64,000 nucleotides of DNA. Source: Turritopsis dohrnii (lineage: Eukaryota > Cnidaria > Hydrozoa > Anthoathecata > Oceaniidae). The position numbers and the translations under genes were made by a program. The notes below the pieces were generated by a model. That model was not told where the DNA came from and did not search any database. It saw only the letters and a program-made list of their open reading frames with translations. Positions within the stretch are counted from its first letter, which is position 1. Every line of letters starts with the position of its first letter. Location: NCBI GenBank assembly GCA_027922465.2, contig BQMF02000006.1, forward strand, positions 1,302,001-1,366,000. The letters are read 5' to 3'. Of the stretch, positions 21,850-31,789 are shown piece by piece.

Positions 21850-22760
21850 CGAATTCGCAAATTTGGTCAAATTAGGACTTCCAGTTGACCAATTTTCATG
21901 AAAATTTGCACAGATCACAATTGAAAGGTGCTGATTTCGAATTTGACAATGATATTGCCAGGTTTGACTAAAATTGGCCAATTTAGGCCAAATTTGGGCC
22001 AAATTTCGAAAGTTCTTCAATTTTCATGAAAATTTGCACAGAGCACAATTGAAAGGTGCTGATTTCAAATTTGACAATGATATTGCCAGGTTTGACTAAA
22101 ATTGGCCAATTAAGGCCAAATTTGGACCAAATTTCGAAAGTTCTTCAATTTTCATGAAATTTTGCACGGATCACAATTGAAAGATGCTGATTTCAAATTT
22201 GACAATGATATTGTCAGGTTTTACTAAAATTGGGCAATTTAGGCCAAATTTGGACCAAATTTCGTAAATTCTTCAATTTTCACAAAAATTTGCACGGATC
22301 ACATTTGAAAGGTGCTGATTTCGAATTTGACAATGATATTGCCAGGTTTGACTAAAATTGGCCAATTTAGGCCAAATTTGGACCAAATTTCGAAAGTTCT
22401 TCAATTTTCATGAAATTTTGCACGGATCACATTTGAAAGGTGCTGATTTCGAATTTGACAATGATATTGCCAGGTTTGACTAAAATTGGCCAATTTAGGC
22501 CAAATTTGGACCAAATTTCGAAAGTTCTTCAATTTTCATGAAATTTTGCACGGATCACAATTGAAAGGTGCTGATTACGAATTTGTCAGTCATTTTGTCA
22601 GATTTGACCAGAAATGGGTAATTCGGGCCAAATTTGGATCAAACTTAGAAATTTCCGCAATATTCATAAAAATTTCTACAACGCACAATTAGAAGTTGCT
22701 GATTTTGAATTTGCCAGTCATTTTATTAGATTTGAACATAATTTGGCAATTCGACAACGT
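21850..22760. repeat. 128-bp tandem repeat array, about seven copies
   Basis: A regular 128-bp period: the marker CAGGTTTGACTAAAATTGG recurs at about 21959, 22087, 22215, 22343 and 22471, then diverges near 22600. Each unit has CATGAAAATTTGCAC and GCCAAATTTGGACCAAATTT segments. The latter also occurs in the arms of the foldback element at 10458, so the array may derive from a related element's subterminal region. It interrupts the LINE endonuclease domain. Short TAAAG matches at the outer edges may be a target duplication. Confidence 0.9.
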
Positions 22761-22789
22761 TGTATTTTGAGACTAAATATGCATCGTTG

Positions 22790-23268
22790 TGTTACGTCCT
22801 GAAGTCTTTAAGCCAAGCGGCTTCTTGTATGAACATACAACCAACCATTTTTTGTTTCTTAGATTTAACTCCACATAAAAGTTTTCAAACTCATCATTTT
22901 GGCACTTGGGCTTTAAAAGTTTTGATGGTATGTCCTCTCGTATAAAGAGCAACATTCCTCCCCCTTTATCATTTCTGTCAAAACGGTACGGTGTTCCATA
23001 TCCTTTTATCAAAAATTGACTTTCAGGGAAGGATTCATCTAATTTTGTTTCAGAAATAAGTAACACATCTATATTCCCATCAACTTGGTCTACTAGAGGC
23101 TCAAATTTATTTCTTAATGAGTTAATGTTAATATGTCCGAAAACAAGCCTATTTACATTTTCAATTTTCACTTTAGTGAGAGTTGATTTAGGGTCATTAT
23201 TGACACCATTTTCACCCAAAACATTTTCTTGATAGATTAAAGAAGTTTCAGGACTATCCTTTGCAGAA
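22790..23268 (-). pseudogene. LINE endonuclease N-terminal part
   Basis: Encodes FGHININSLRNK, LLISETKLDESFP, YRFDRNDKGGGMLLF and WLVVCSYKKP, the N-terminal half of an APE-type endonuclease. It is cut off by the 128-bp array and resumes at about 21730. The open frame continues upstream of the Met at 23219. Confidence 0.88.
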
Positions 23269-23284
23269 TTTTACACGGGATTTG

Positions 23285-23345
23285 AATAAAAAGGTCATTT
23301 TCGAAATAAAAACCGGTAAGAAATGTTTTGCCTGAAATGTATGTT
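23285..23345 (-). repeat. Transposon 3' end shared with 17955-18020
   Basis: About 60 bp matching 17955-18020 closely (TTCGAAATAAAAACCGGTAA core and GTTGATTGCGGG). It lies directly downstream of the decayed transposon ORF (23403-24030, minus) and is probably its 3' untranslated end. The second copy at 17955 has no ORF attached. Confidence 0.7.
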
Positions 23346-23402
23346 GATTGCGGGAGGCGTGCGACACAACGCAAGCTGAACATGGGCGGCTAGTATATAC
23401 AT

Positions 23403-24030
23403 AAATAGTGATTCAACAACGCCTGGTGACTTCAGCGATAGTTTCGTCAACCAGGTTATTCTTCTTTGTGAGACTTCTTGAGCCTCGAATCATGGCCAGC
23501 ATCGGAAGGATGAGTGTGAAGTTTATCATTGTTCTGATCCACGCATTGGTTCGACATTGCGCTTCGTAACTATCTTCTCAGATAGCCTCGACTGCCATTC
23601 CACCAGCTACTGAGAAAACCAAAGGAGAAAAGTTGCCTTTGGATGGATTCTTTCATTATGATGGCGTTTCTTCTCATTTTTATTTAGCTGGTAGCATCGT
23701 TCCGGCGCAAGATTCTGGTGTTTCTTGGCGTTCGGATCGAAGGCTCTGACATCCAGGTACGTTCTTTGCCCTTTGACACAGAAATCCCTTGCAGAAATGT
23801 CAAGACGCACTTCGTCATTCTTCGTTGCGGTGGCGTATTGCAGTTCCTCACCAGTCAACTTTATAAGTTCGGGTTCGACTTCGACATCGTTACAGACTTC
23901 AGATAGTAGTATAGCTGTAATATTTCTGAGGTCATTGTGCCTTCGGATTACGAAACCACCTTTTTTGCAAGTTAACGCACGATGTACATTGAATAAATCA
24001 CCACAGACACAACGGAATGGTTAATTTGTA
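23403..24030 (-). pseudogene. Transposon protein fragment with CxCG...GGF...RHN motif
   Basis: Minus-strand reading gives a cysteine/histidine motif (RCVCG, then HRALTCKKGGF, then RRHNDLR), followed by VEVEPELIKLTGEE, LDISARDF and DVRAFDPNAKKH, then after a frameshift SPLVFSVAGGM and MIRGSRS. I recall this motif order from C-terminal parts of repetitive proteins that are common in cnidarian and other marine invertebrate genomes, in the same family of frames as reverse transcriptases. The LDxxAR...DVR spacing is reminiscent of a restriction-like nuclease. The superfamily is not assigned. At least one frameshift and several stops show it is dead. Confidence 0.65.
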
Positions 24031-24652
24031 ATTTCCCAATTATAGCGTAGACGTAGAGCATCTCGAAAGTCTCATTTGTTGAGGTTGAAGTTGAATTCCA
24101 CTAGAGATGTTAACCAGTTTGACATCCCGTCCAACGTAATTTCATGTTGTCGTTGAGCTTTTGGTGACATTCTTGACATTATTTACGTCGTAAATAAGAC
24201 ACTAAAAAGTACGTAAATTCGAGACCTTTAGTCAATATCTTTGACATAGTATGTTTGAATGGTAGCACTCCACTTGATGGTAGCACTCCACTTGAATGGT
24301 AGCGTAGCTAAATTTCAAACTGCTTTTCTTACTTGTCAACAAAACCGTTCCAACTGATGAACAAGTTCATAAGCTCAAAATTGCAGCGAGCGCTTCTCCC
24401 AAACGTCAATAAGCCCTCCACAAATGCTAACATATATGCAATGTATTAGCAACTATAATTTATAGAAAGCCAAAGATTTTTCTGGTAACACGCCACAAAC
24501 AGTTTAAGGTTGCCTTATTTATTCAGACAAATTTTAATTTTTGTTGCCATCCTCGAAACCAGGGTCTTTCGTATTTATAAAGAAGAAAGAGTCTGAGTTC
24601 TAGTTTGTTAAATGTATGGTTTATGAAGCCATTAGTGGTGTGGTTAAGTGTA

Positions 24653-24803
24653 GTTTATACGGGCGAACCTTTGCCTAGTCTAATGTAAATCTATTGACCT
24701 GTACTTATGAAAACTCTTGCATTCTTAAGTAAAAGTATTGACAATGTCTAATCGCAGGGCAATTGATTTACATTAGACCAGGCGAAAGTTCGACCGTATA
24801 AAC
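24653..24803. mobile_element. 151-bp MITE with TA target duplication
   Basis: Imperfect inverted ends of about 45 bp beginning GTTTATACGG, flanked by TA on both sides (24651-24652, 24804-24805). There is almost no unique centre and no coding capacity. Confidence 0.8.
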
Positions 24804-24894
24804 TATCTCTTACAGATACTTCATCGGAAGTCTTAACAACTAGCAAGTATCTCTCGCCAAAAAACATTTGAAAATCCTCCCTTCAAACGTAAAC

Positions 24895-24953
24895 GTAAAT
24901 TTACCTGGAAATGTTCACACGATGTAAATTTACCTGGAAATGTTCACACGATG
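24895..24953. repeat. 29-bp tandem duplication
   Basis: GTAAATTTACCTGGAAATGT and the following nine bases occur twice in tandem (24895 and 24924). Likely recent slippage. Confidence 0.85.
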
Positions 24954-25548
24954 CCAAAAAATATAAAAAATTCCGCATTGACAGTTTCGGTTCCTTTTTC
25001 TCAAACATTTGTAACTTTGTTTTTTCTGTAGGAAACAACAGTGTGTACCCAGGGTCAAGTGTTTACAAACTAAAACAACATCCGCTTTGCATTTTAACAA
25101 TCGCATTGGAATAAATGTTTGGAAATAGACAATGGCACTCAACAAGAATTGATACGAGTCTATGATAAGACGATGGGTAATTAGAATTACGCTCCCTTTT
25201 GAACACCTGTGAAAAAATAATTGCCCAACGAGAAACACAGAAATACTTATTTCGTATTTTTATGCTTGAACCAACAGCAAATAATGGTAGCCGCAACTTA
25301 TTTAGTTGATAGATTCTGAAGATTGGTAGATCCCCTCATGCATATCACGTGGTCTTGTCAGACAAATACCATCTTCATTTTGTTTATATAAATATATTTG
25401 CATTGTATATAAATTATTGAGAGTGATAATAAGATACCACTGATTGGACATCAAGAAGGACTTGTGCAATCGTTTTAAGCCTGAAAGGTCTTTGCTTCTC
25501 AATATATATCACAAGATAATACCATGGTCATATGTCCCTAGGGAACTT
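24954..25548. other. 3' flank of the EGF-ligand gene
   Basis: Contains the expected 3' untranslated region of the minus-strand EGF-ligand gene. No other gene was recognised. Short open frames here are compositionally random. Confidence 0.4.
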
Positions 25549-27547
25549 CTAAAACGGACTTTCATTCCTTCTTTCTTGCTCGTTTGCCCATATACCCTTT
25601 GGTTTTTTGTTTTGATGTTGATTGTGTTTTGGGTGGGGCGTTAACACTGTCAACCTTCCAGTATGGATATTTTCAACACTTCTTACTTTTACCGGAGGGC
25701 GCACATTGAAATTGGACTCACTTTTTGCTTTTTTTGGCACTTCAGACGTCAACGCCAGCATTCGCAGATCAGTCATGCTTCTGGGTCTACCTTTTGAGTC
25801 GGTATATTGATTGAACTTGCGGAGATTATCGACTTTCAAGTGACTAGATTTTACGTTATCTTCGCCAGGTCTTGGTGATGAACGGCTTGCTTTGACGTAA
25901 CCTCGATTATCGATTTGAACCTCGTTTCCAACTGGAGCTTCGTCATCTGATTTTCCTCGGTAATATTCATCATATATTTTATTCAAATTTTCTTGCACCT
26001 CACTAGCGGGCCCTGCCCAACTTTTGGGCCTACCAGGAACATACTGACCATTGGGCATTAATGCATGTGTGCTACCAATGGAAACGGACGAGAGAGATGC
26101 GTTGTCATCAGCAACACTGGCAATTCTTGGAATTTCTCCCACTTTGCTTAAGCGTTCAACATCGATGTCTGTCGCGGGCACAGCTTTGTCCGGACCATCG
26201 TCTTGGTCGACCGACCTCTGCGGCATTTGCATTTCTTCCTGATAAGATGTTGACCGCTCAATGCCTGTTGCCGTTATATCAAACAGAAATCCGTTCGGGT
26301 TGAGATTAACACTAGCTGCAGAGTCACGATTACTTCCGGCTGACGAACTGCTACCGCGGCGTGACCTGGGAGCTTTCAAGTTGTTTTTCTGTTTTTCTGC
26401 TTCACGTTTCTCGTATTTTATTTTTTCTTTGTAATCTTCATATTCGCTAAAAAAACAAACAAATATCTATTGCAATTAGCATTTAAGAAACTTTAATTAA
26501 TAGTCTAGCTTCATGATGTTTTCACAACACAGGCTCGCTTCTAAACTTTAGTCCGATAAAAGAATTTCGTGAAACATGAAAACCAGTTAACGCTTCCATT
26601 TATAACTGATGCAGACGTTGATGATCTGTTTCAAAACGAGGTTGTTAATAGTATGACGTAATCTATGGGAAGATCTTTTGAAATATTCGCAAATATTTCG
26701 TTACGCAAAATCAATTACATAGATAATTACTATTACGACATATCTGTATTATTTTGTTCTTTCACAGTTGACGTCATTTATTGCGCGTCAAATCTGAAGA
26801 TTATGTAAAGGTTGATCGAACAGAAGTTTGTGTTCATGTTACACAAAAACACGAAGAAACGTTTTAGAACTTCTGGATCAAAATTCAAAATGTTATGCTC
26901 ACCCTTTGGTAACAATGGGAATTTTGTTCCAGTTTTTTTTTAGACGTGTCAATTTTGGAGAGGCAATCTGTATCGATTAAAACACATGCTGTATTATGAA
27001 CTTATTCGCATTAAAACACATGGTGTATTATTTCGGATTCCATTTTAAAGCATTACTTACCTTGTTTTAGTATGTAGTTGCCATGCCAGCACAAATAACA
27101 CAATAAGAAATATTGCGCATAAAATTCCAAGTCCAAACACAACTTTCTTGAAGACTGGAAAGAAGAATGGGAACGACAATATCAGAAACTACAAAGATGA
27201 GAAATCTAAAATATTTTTTAAAAAAATTTAACAAATGAATAGAAGATAAATAAGTGGTCAAACTCACCATCATCGTCATGTTTATCACACTTCTCGCCAT
27301 GATAATCTTTCATGCAACTACACAACAATATTTTAATTATTTATTTAATGTGAACGAAAGAAATTGCAAGAAATGAAGATGAGAAACCACACCTGCAATA
27401 TTCTTTATCATTTTTAATAAAACAGATCCCGTCATTCTCACAGTATGTGCTACCATTATTACATGCTCGGAATGTTTCTAATGCAACGATCTTGTCGAAG
27501 GTACATACAAGCAGCCAGAAGGCAAACAGAAATTTCAAAACCCACAT
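25549..27547 (-). CDS. Membrane-anchored single-EGF-domain ligand, neuregulin/EGF-like
   Basis: Four exons: 27393-27547, 27268-27317, 27061-27154, 25549-26446, joined with consistent phases to give 398 residues. Residues 1-23 form a signal peptide. One EGF domain carries six cysteines (29, 36, 42, 51, 53, 62) with spacing 6-5-8-1-8 and the YHGEKC ending. A short acidic stalk (DKHDDD) leads to a single transmembrane helix (about 73-95). The cytoplasmic tail of about 300 residues is rich in Ser, Pro and charged residues and predicted disordered. One EGF next to one membrane helix is the layout of shed EGF-receptor ligands. Whether it activates a receptor is inference; a Notch-pathway or adhesion role is possible. 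The exon 1/2 boundary splits the EGF domain, as in many EGF ligands. Confidence 0.85.
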
Positions 27548-28567
27548 GTTATCAATGTTTCTACAGATTATCTAAACATTATAAAAAAGAGACAATATAT
27601 ATATAAATAAATACTTTGTTTACTGATAACAAAAAATCTTCGTTTTCAAACTTTACTGTCTATTTAAAACACGAAACTCTAACATAGATTGATCCCTAGT
27701 TAATGATAGTTAAGAAAGTTTCTCATATATCGATAACAGATCGTTCCTCTAAGAAAATACATGGTCATTCCGTCGCGTTGCTTGACGCGAAGAAAAACTT
27801 TCAGAATGATCACAAGTTAAATATCTTCCTTAAATCAACTTTAATTACTTAAGAACGTAATTTAATACGTTCAACATTTTCAATTAAATTGCTGTATGTA
27901 ACAAGTTACAAGTTAATTTTTGGGAAACAGAGAAAAGTCATTAAGGTTTACGTAACTGAAGCGTCATAAACATAGTAGGAATTTTTATGAAGATGCGTAA
28001 CAATGCAAAATACACCATCTTCTTGCTGGCAGGAAATAGTTAGTATTTAATTAAAATTCTTTATTTAGAAATTGTTGATGTCGTTTGGCGTAGAAATAGA
28101 ATTGGTAGAAACATTGCTAAATGGCGTGAAACCAAATGCCTCTTGTTCACATGCTATTGTGAGCAAGCGATCGCTTTAATAGACCTTAACATCGGTGCAT
28201 AAAGAGACCGGTATACGACTAACTTCAATTTGAATATTATTAAAATCTTGTCGGCATTTCTTTGATAAAATTTCACTGGATTTTGTTAGACATGGGGCGA
28301 ATATGAATTTTTATGTCTCACTCTTCATATCTTAACTATCATTAATCAGCAATCGATCGATAAATCGAAGAGTTTCGCTTTAATACTTCAAAACTGCTGC
28401 GTCACTTTTTCACAAAATGTTGGATGACCGTCGAAAAAACATTTCAACTGGTTATGCAGATATACATAGTTTTTATGAGCATTTCGGACCTGAGAAAGAC
28501 GATTGAAAATATGCAGATAGAAGAATATATTTTCATTGCAATTCTGAAAAATTTACATGGTTGCAAA
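27548..28567. other. Upstream region of the EGF-ligand gene
   Basis: Promoter side of the EGF-ligand gene. A 16-bp inverted repeat, TTAATGATAGTTAAGA, occurs at about 27699 and inverted at about 28329, possibly the ends of a TIR element; flanking duplications were not clear. No gene recognised. Confidence 0.45.
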
Positions 28568-28750
28568 TCAGAAATCAGAGTTTAAAAATTGTTTACATGG
28601 TTTAATGGTTGGTTCTTCTGGTCGCCGACTTGTAACTAAGTGGCTTTCTAGCTTTCCAACAGAAGTAACATTGAACTTGTCTGGGGTGCCTGGCATGAAG
28701 CCAGTTATGTTGCTAACCTTCTTCTTTCTCTTTAAAACAATGTTTCCAGT
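28568..28750 (-). CDS. Possible 3'-terminal exon of an unrecognised gene
   Basis: The minus strand has a strong acceptor (pyrimidine tract then CGCAG) at 28751-28752, followed by an open frame of 60 codons to a TGA at 28568-28570. The peptide is protein-like: a basic cluster LKRKKKVSNITG, then FMPGTPDKFNVTS and a Pro/Cys-containing end. No partner exons were identified upstream on this strand, so it may belong to a gene with distant exons or be a relic. I do not recognise the family. Confidence 0.35.
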   Translation of the reverse strand, partial: TGNIVLKRKKKVSNITGFMPGTPDKFNVTSVGKLESHLVTSRRPEEPTIKPCKQFLNSDF

Positions 28751-30025
28751 CTGCGAAAAAAAATAGGAAATTTTGAAATTCATTAAGGAAGTTAGAAGGT
28801 TCACACACGTTCTTGATTTAATAAAAGATGGTTTACACGTGTCAAATGTTCATGAAACGAAGAAGGAAACGAAAGATTTCGTACGTGCAAAACACAGGGG
28901 ATGCAAGCGCTACTTTTCATTCTAATGTTGCTTAATGTTGCTTTACTTATTCAGTTAAAGTATCAAGTATAAAGTTTAGGACATTCAAATCATTCAAATC
29001 ATTATATAAGCGTATAACCTAGTACTGCAACCTAGTGTAACCACCTAGTGTATCGATTTTAGGAAATGTGTTGCAGTTATGCTAGTGCTGCTAATTTATC
29101 TAAGATGCTTGTAGTATTGCACTTTATGAGAAAATTTACTAGTGTTGTTTGTAAACATATCGCTTCTAAAAAAACCGTGTTGATGAGTAATGCTTAAAAG
29201 ATAAGAAATTATGATGAAATGTTTTCAGTTTTCGTTTCTCATATCTAGATTGAGCAGACTGATAACTTCCATTTGGAAATTTTATCTCAGCATTAATTTC
29301 CAACACAGTTCCAAATACATTGTCACAACAATGAATCATCGAACGTCGCAGCGGTATATTGAGACTTTATATCATTCTTTTCTGAATGTTCAAATAAAAA
29401 AAGTTATTTCGATATTCCCATGTGTACTGGAACCTTTTCATTGGTTGCGATGTATAACCAAATATGGTGTCTACCAAAGACTAATATTTGTTGCAGACTG
29501 AGTTTTTGTTATGCCTTAATCTTTGGCAAATTATATTTTTGTGGTTTGGGAACGAAGGTGGAGTAGTATATTGAAAAAGTGATTCAAAATTTATGTATAA
29601 TTGTTTGAGCACCATGAGATGTTTTGCACGATTGTACATGCTATCAATTCTTGTCTCGTATGAGATTCTCTACACCAACTTCGATCCAAGGCTCTCGTTG
29701 TGATATCTATCATGATATTTGTAATTGCAAGTAAATTTCAAAAAATTTTTTGTCAACTTCAAAAGAGAAAGTTGATTTTTATCCTCCAGCAGTGCTGTTG
29801 AAATCAATCAATTACTCCTGCTCTTATAACTAATTTTTCTTGTGTGCTTAAGAAGCACCAGATCAATGGGAACGAAACTGGTTTCCTTGTTATCAAATGA
29901 TAATGTTTGTGCATACATAAAATATTATCAATCAATCAGTTTATTTTCACATCGGCGAGACATCAGCACGGACGAACTTTGAGATTTTCTGCAAGTCTGC
30001 AAATTTGCAAGTTCGTTCAAAGAAA
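28751..30025. other. Intergenic or intron, nothing recognised
   Basis: AT-rich sequence with short CCTAGTGTA-type repeats near 29020-29050. No supported exon was found on either strand. Confidence 0.4.
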
Positions 30026-30117
30026 GACAAAATCAGGTAGTAGAAAGAATGACAAAATCAGGTAGTAGAAAGAAAGACAAAATCAGGTAGTAGAAAGATC
30101 AGGTAGTAGGAAGAATG
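30026..30117. repeat. 25-bp minisatellite, three copies plus a partial
   Basis: GACAAAATCAGGTAGTAGAA recurs at 30026, 30051 and 30076 with a 25-bp period, followed by a shortened copy. It lies about 220 bp upstream of the cystine-knot gene. Confidence 0.85.
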
Positions 30118-30337
30118 AAAAAAAGAAAAAGAAAAAGAAAAGAGAACGACATACTTCACTATTTTACCTAGTGATTGTTGTTAGGGGGGAGTTACTTATT
30201 AATGGTTGTTAGGGGGTGTTTAATGGCTTAAATTTCATTTCTTGTTACATACATTACGATAATCCTTTTTTTCTTTTTCGATCATGGAGTCAGGTTACAT
30301 GAACATATAAAAATCTGTCTTTCTTTCAAGGTAGACA

Positions 30338-30823
30338 ATGCTGAAGCTGATCGTATTGGTCTTGTCATTTTTATGTATGCTTGATTGTCAGCCAGAGATT
30401 ATAAGGCGATCGGGTAAACCAGCCCTAACTGAAGTGAACCCCCTGCAGAACGATGCCAGAAGAAATGATGAGATCCCAAACACGTACATGACATTTTTTA
30501 GTAACAGTTTCAAACGCGCCGAAGATCATTGTCAACCTATCGAATATCAGCAAAATGTTAAGAAGCGTGGCTGTAAACCAATAAGTATTCTTAATAAACG
30601 ATGTGGTGGTACATGCGGTTCGTATTATATACCCTATCGTGATCCATCATCTGTTAACATCAACTCAATTTTTCAAGAATGCAGACGGTGTAAACCTAAG
30701 ACCTATCAAGTTATCGCGGTGTTGTTGAGATGTCCTCATCGGAAACGAAAACACAAGATAAAAAAAATTGTTCTTGTGCAATCTTGTCAATGTCGGTCTG
30801 ATGAATGCTTATTAAGCAGATGA
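30338..30823 (+). CDS. Secreted cystine-knot protein, bursicon/DAN-like
   Basis: Single open frame of 161 residues. Residues 1-17 form a signal peptide (MLKLIVLVLSFLCMLDC). The rest holds a C-terminal cystine-knot (CTCK) domain from about residue 68: CQPIEY, RGCKP, RCGGTCGSYY (the C-x-G-x-C ring motif), CRRC, LRCP, and the closing SCQCRSDEC. The cysteine order resembles bursicon subunits and DAN-family BMP antagonists (gremlin, sclerostin). It would act outside the cell as a dimerising hormone-like ligand or a BMP inhibitor; the sequence alone does not decide which. A linker of about 45 residues separates signal and knot. A pyrimidine-rich CTTTCAAG just before the ATG could be an acceptor for a 5' untranslated exon. 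Confidence 0.85.
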   Translation: MLKLIVLVLSFLCMLDCQPEIIRRSGKPALTEVNPLQNDARRNDEIPNTYMTFFSNSFKRAEDHCQPIEYQQNVKKRGCKPISILNKRCGGTCGSYYIPYRDPSSVNINSIFQECRRCKPKTYQVIAVLLRCPHRKRKHKIKKIVLVQSCQCRSDECLLSR

Positions 30824-31211
30824 AATGTCAAAGAAACAGATGAACACAAAAATTTTACAAGAATAATGCTAGAGTGCAATTTGGGTCAAAAATTTAATAT
30901 TGTAAAAAAATAACATTTGATCATGATATATCAAAAAATTATTGCAGAAAGAAATGAGGAATGGATGACTTGGAAATACAAAAAGAACTATTGTCATTTA
31001 AAATAGAACACAAAAATCTCATTTCTGGTTGACCAAAAAGTTTGGAAGTATCATTCATTTCCTGTTTTTAGTCATTCGCATAATGATGCTACTTGGAACC
31101 TCGTGATACATAACTTCTTACATCGCTCCAATCGTCATTTCGTGTAAAATAAAATCCCATGACATCAACATTTATCGGAAACATAATTTACCGTTACACT
31201 AGTCCGATATA
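30824..31211. other. 3' flank of the cystine-knot gene
   Basis: Non-coding AT-rich sequence up to the mariner-like element. No feature recognised. Confidence 0.4.
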
Positions 31212-31663
31212 CAGTGTGTTTCAAAAAATTGGATTCAAAAAATATTACCGCAGTTTTTGAAAGAAATATCCAATTAATTTTTATAAATTTTATATCGATG
31301 GAATCCGCATCTTTTGGTCTTTCTGGTGATGTATTTTTTGTAGGAAATGGAAAAGTAGAAGAAGAAAAAATCGAAAAAATAGGTTTGGAAAAAAATTAAA
31401 TTCTTAACGATCAATTAAGACAAAAATTAACAGCCGTGTCTTTATTGTTTTAAGGTGAGAAATCTTTTATACCGTATGTGAGATCTTTTATACCGTATGT
31501 GACATTTGAGACTCTCAATTAAAGAAATTGCCCACGTAAGATTTATTCAAACGTGCAAAACATTGGATGGATTCCATCGACATAAAATTTATAAAAATTA
31601 ATGGGATATTTCCTTCAAAAACTGCAATAATATCTTTTTAATCCAATATTTTGAAACACACTG
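31212..31663. mobile_element. Mariner-like MITE with about 110-bp inverted repeats
   Basis: Ends CAGTGTGTTTCAAAA are inverted copies, extending inward for about 110 bp with scattered mismatches. TA flanks both sides (31210-31211, 31664-31665). The 452-bp element has no transposase. The TA duplication and CAGT-type end fit the Tc1/mariner group. Confidence 0.88.
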
Positions 31664-31789
31664 TATTTTACATTATAATTTATTTTCAGAAGTGAGTTTC
31701 TTTTGATGATCTCTTTGTAGCTTTGTTTATGGAATCGATAGAACTTTGTCGGACATTATTGCCCCCGCAGCGTGCGAGGAGGCATAGTA

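Larger units (their letters stand above)
18801..23268 (-). mobile_element. LINE of the same family, near full length but interrupted
   Basis: Minus-strand non-LTR retrotransposon with endonuclease and reverse transcriptase domains and the terminal CPCRICKIYI motif. It is broken by a 408-bp MITE (19659-20066) and by about 1 kb holding 128-bp tandem repeats (about 21745-22790). Without the insertions, about 3 kb of coding sequence remains. The protein frame is still open upstream to about 23268, where it abuts unrelated transposon sequence, so the 5' end is truncated. It shares domain order and C-terminal motif with the plus-strand LINE at 12402. Confidence 0.92.
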
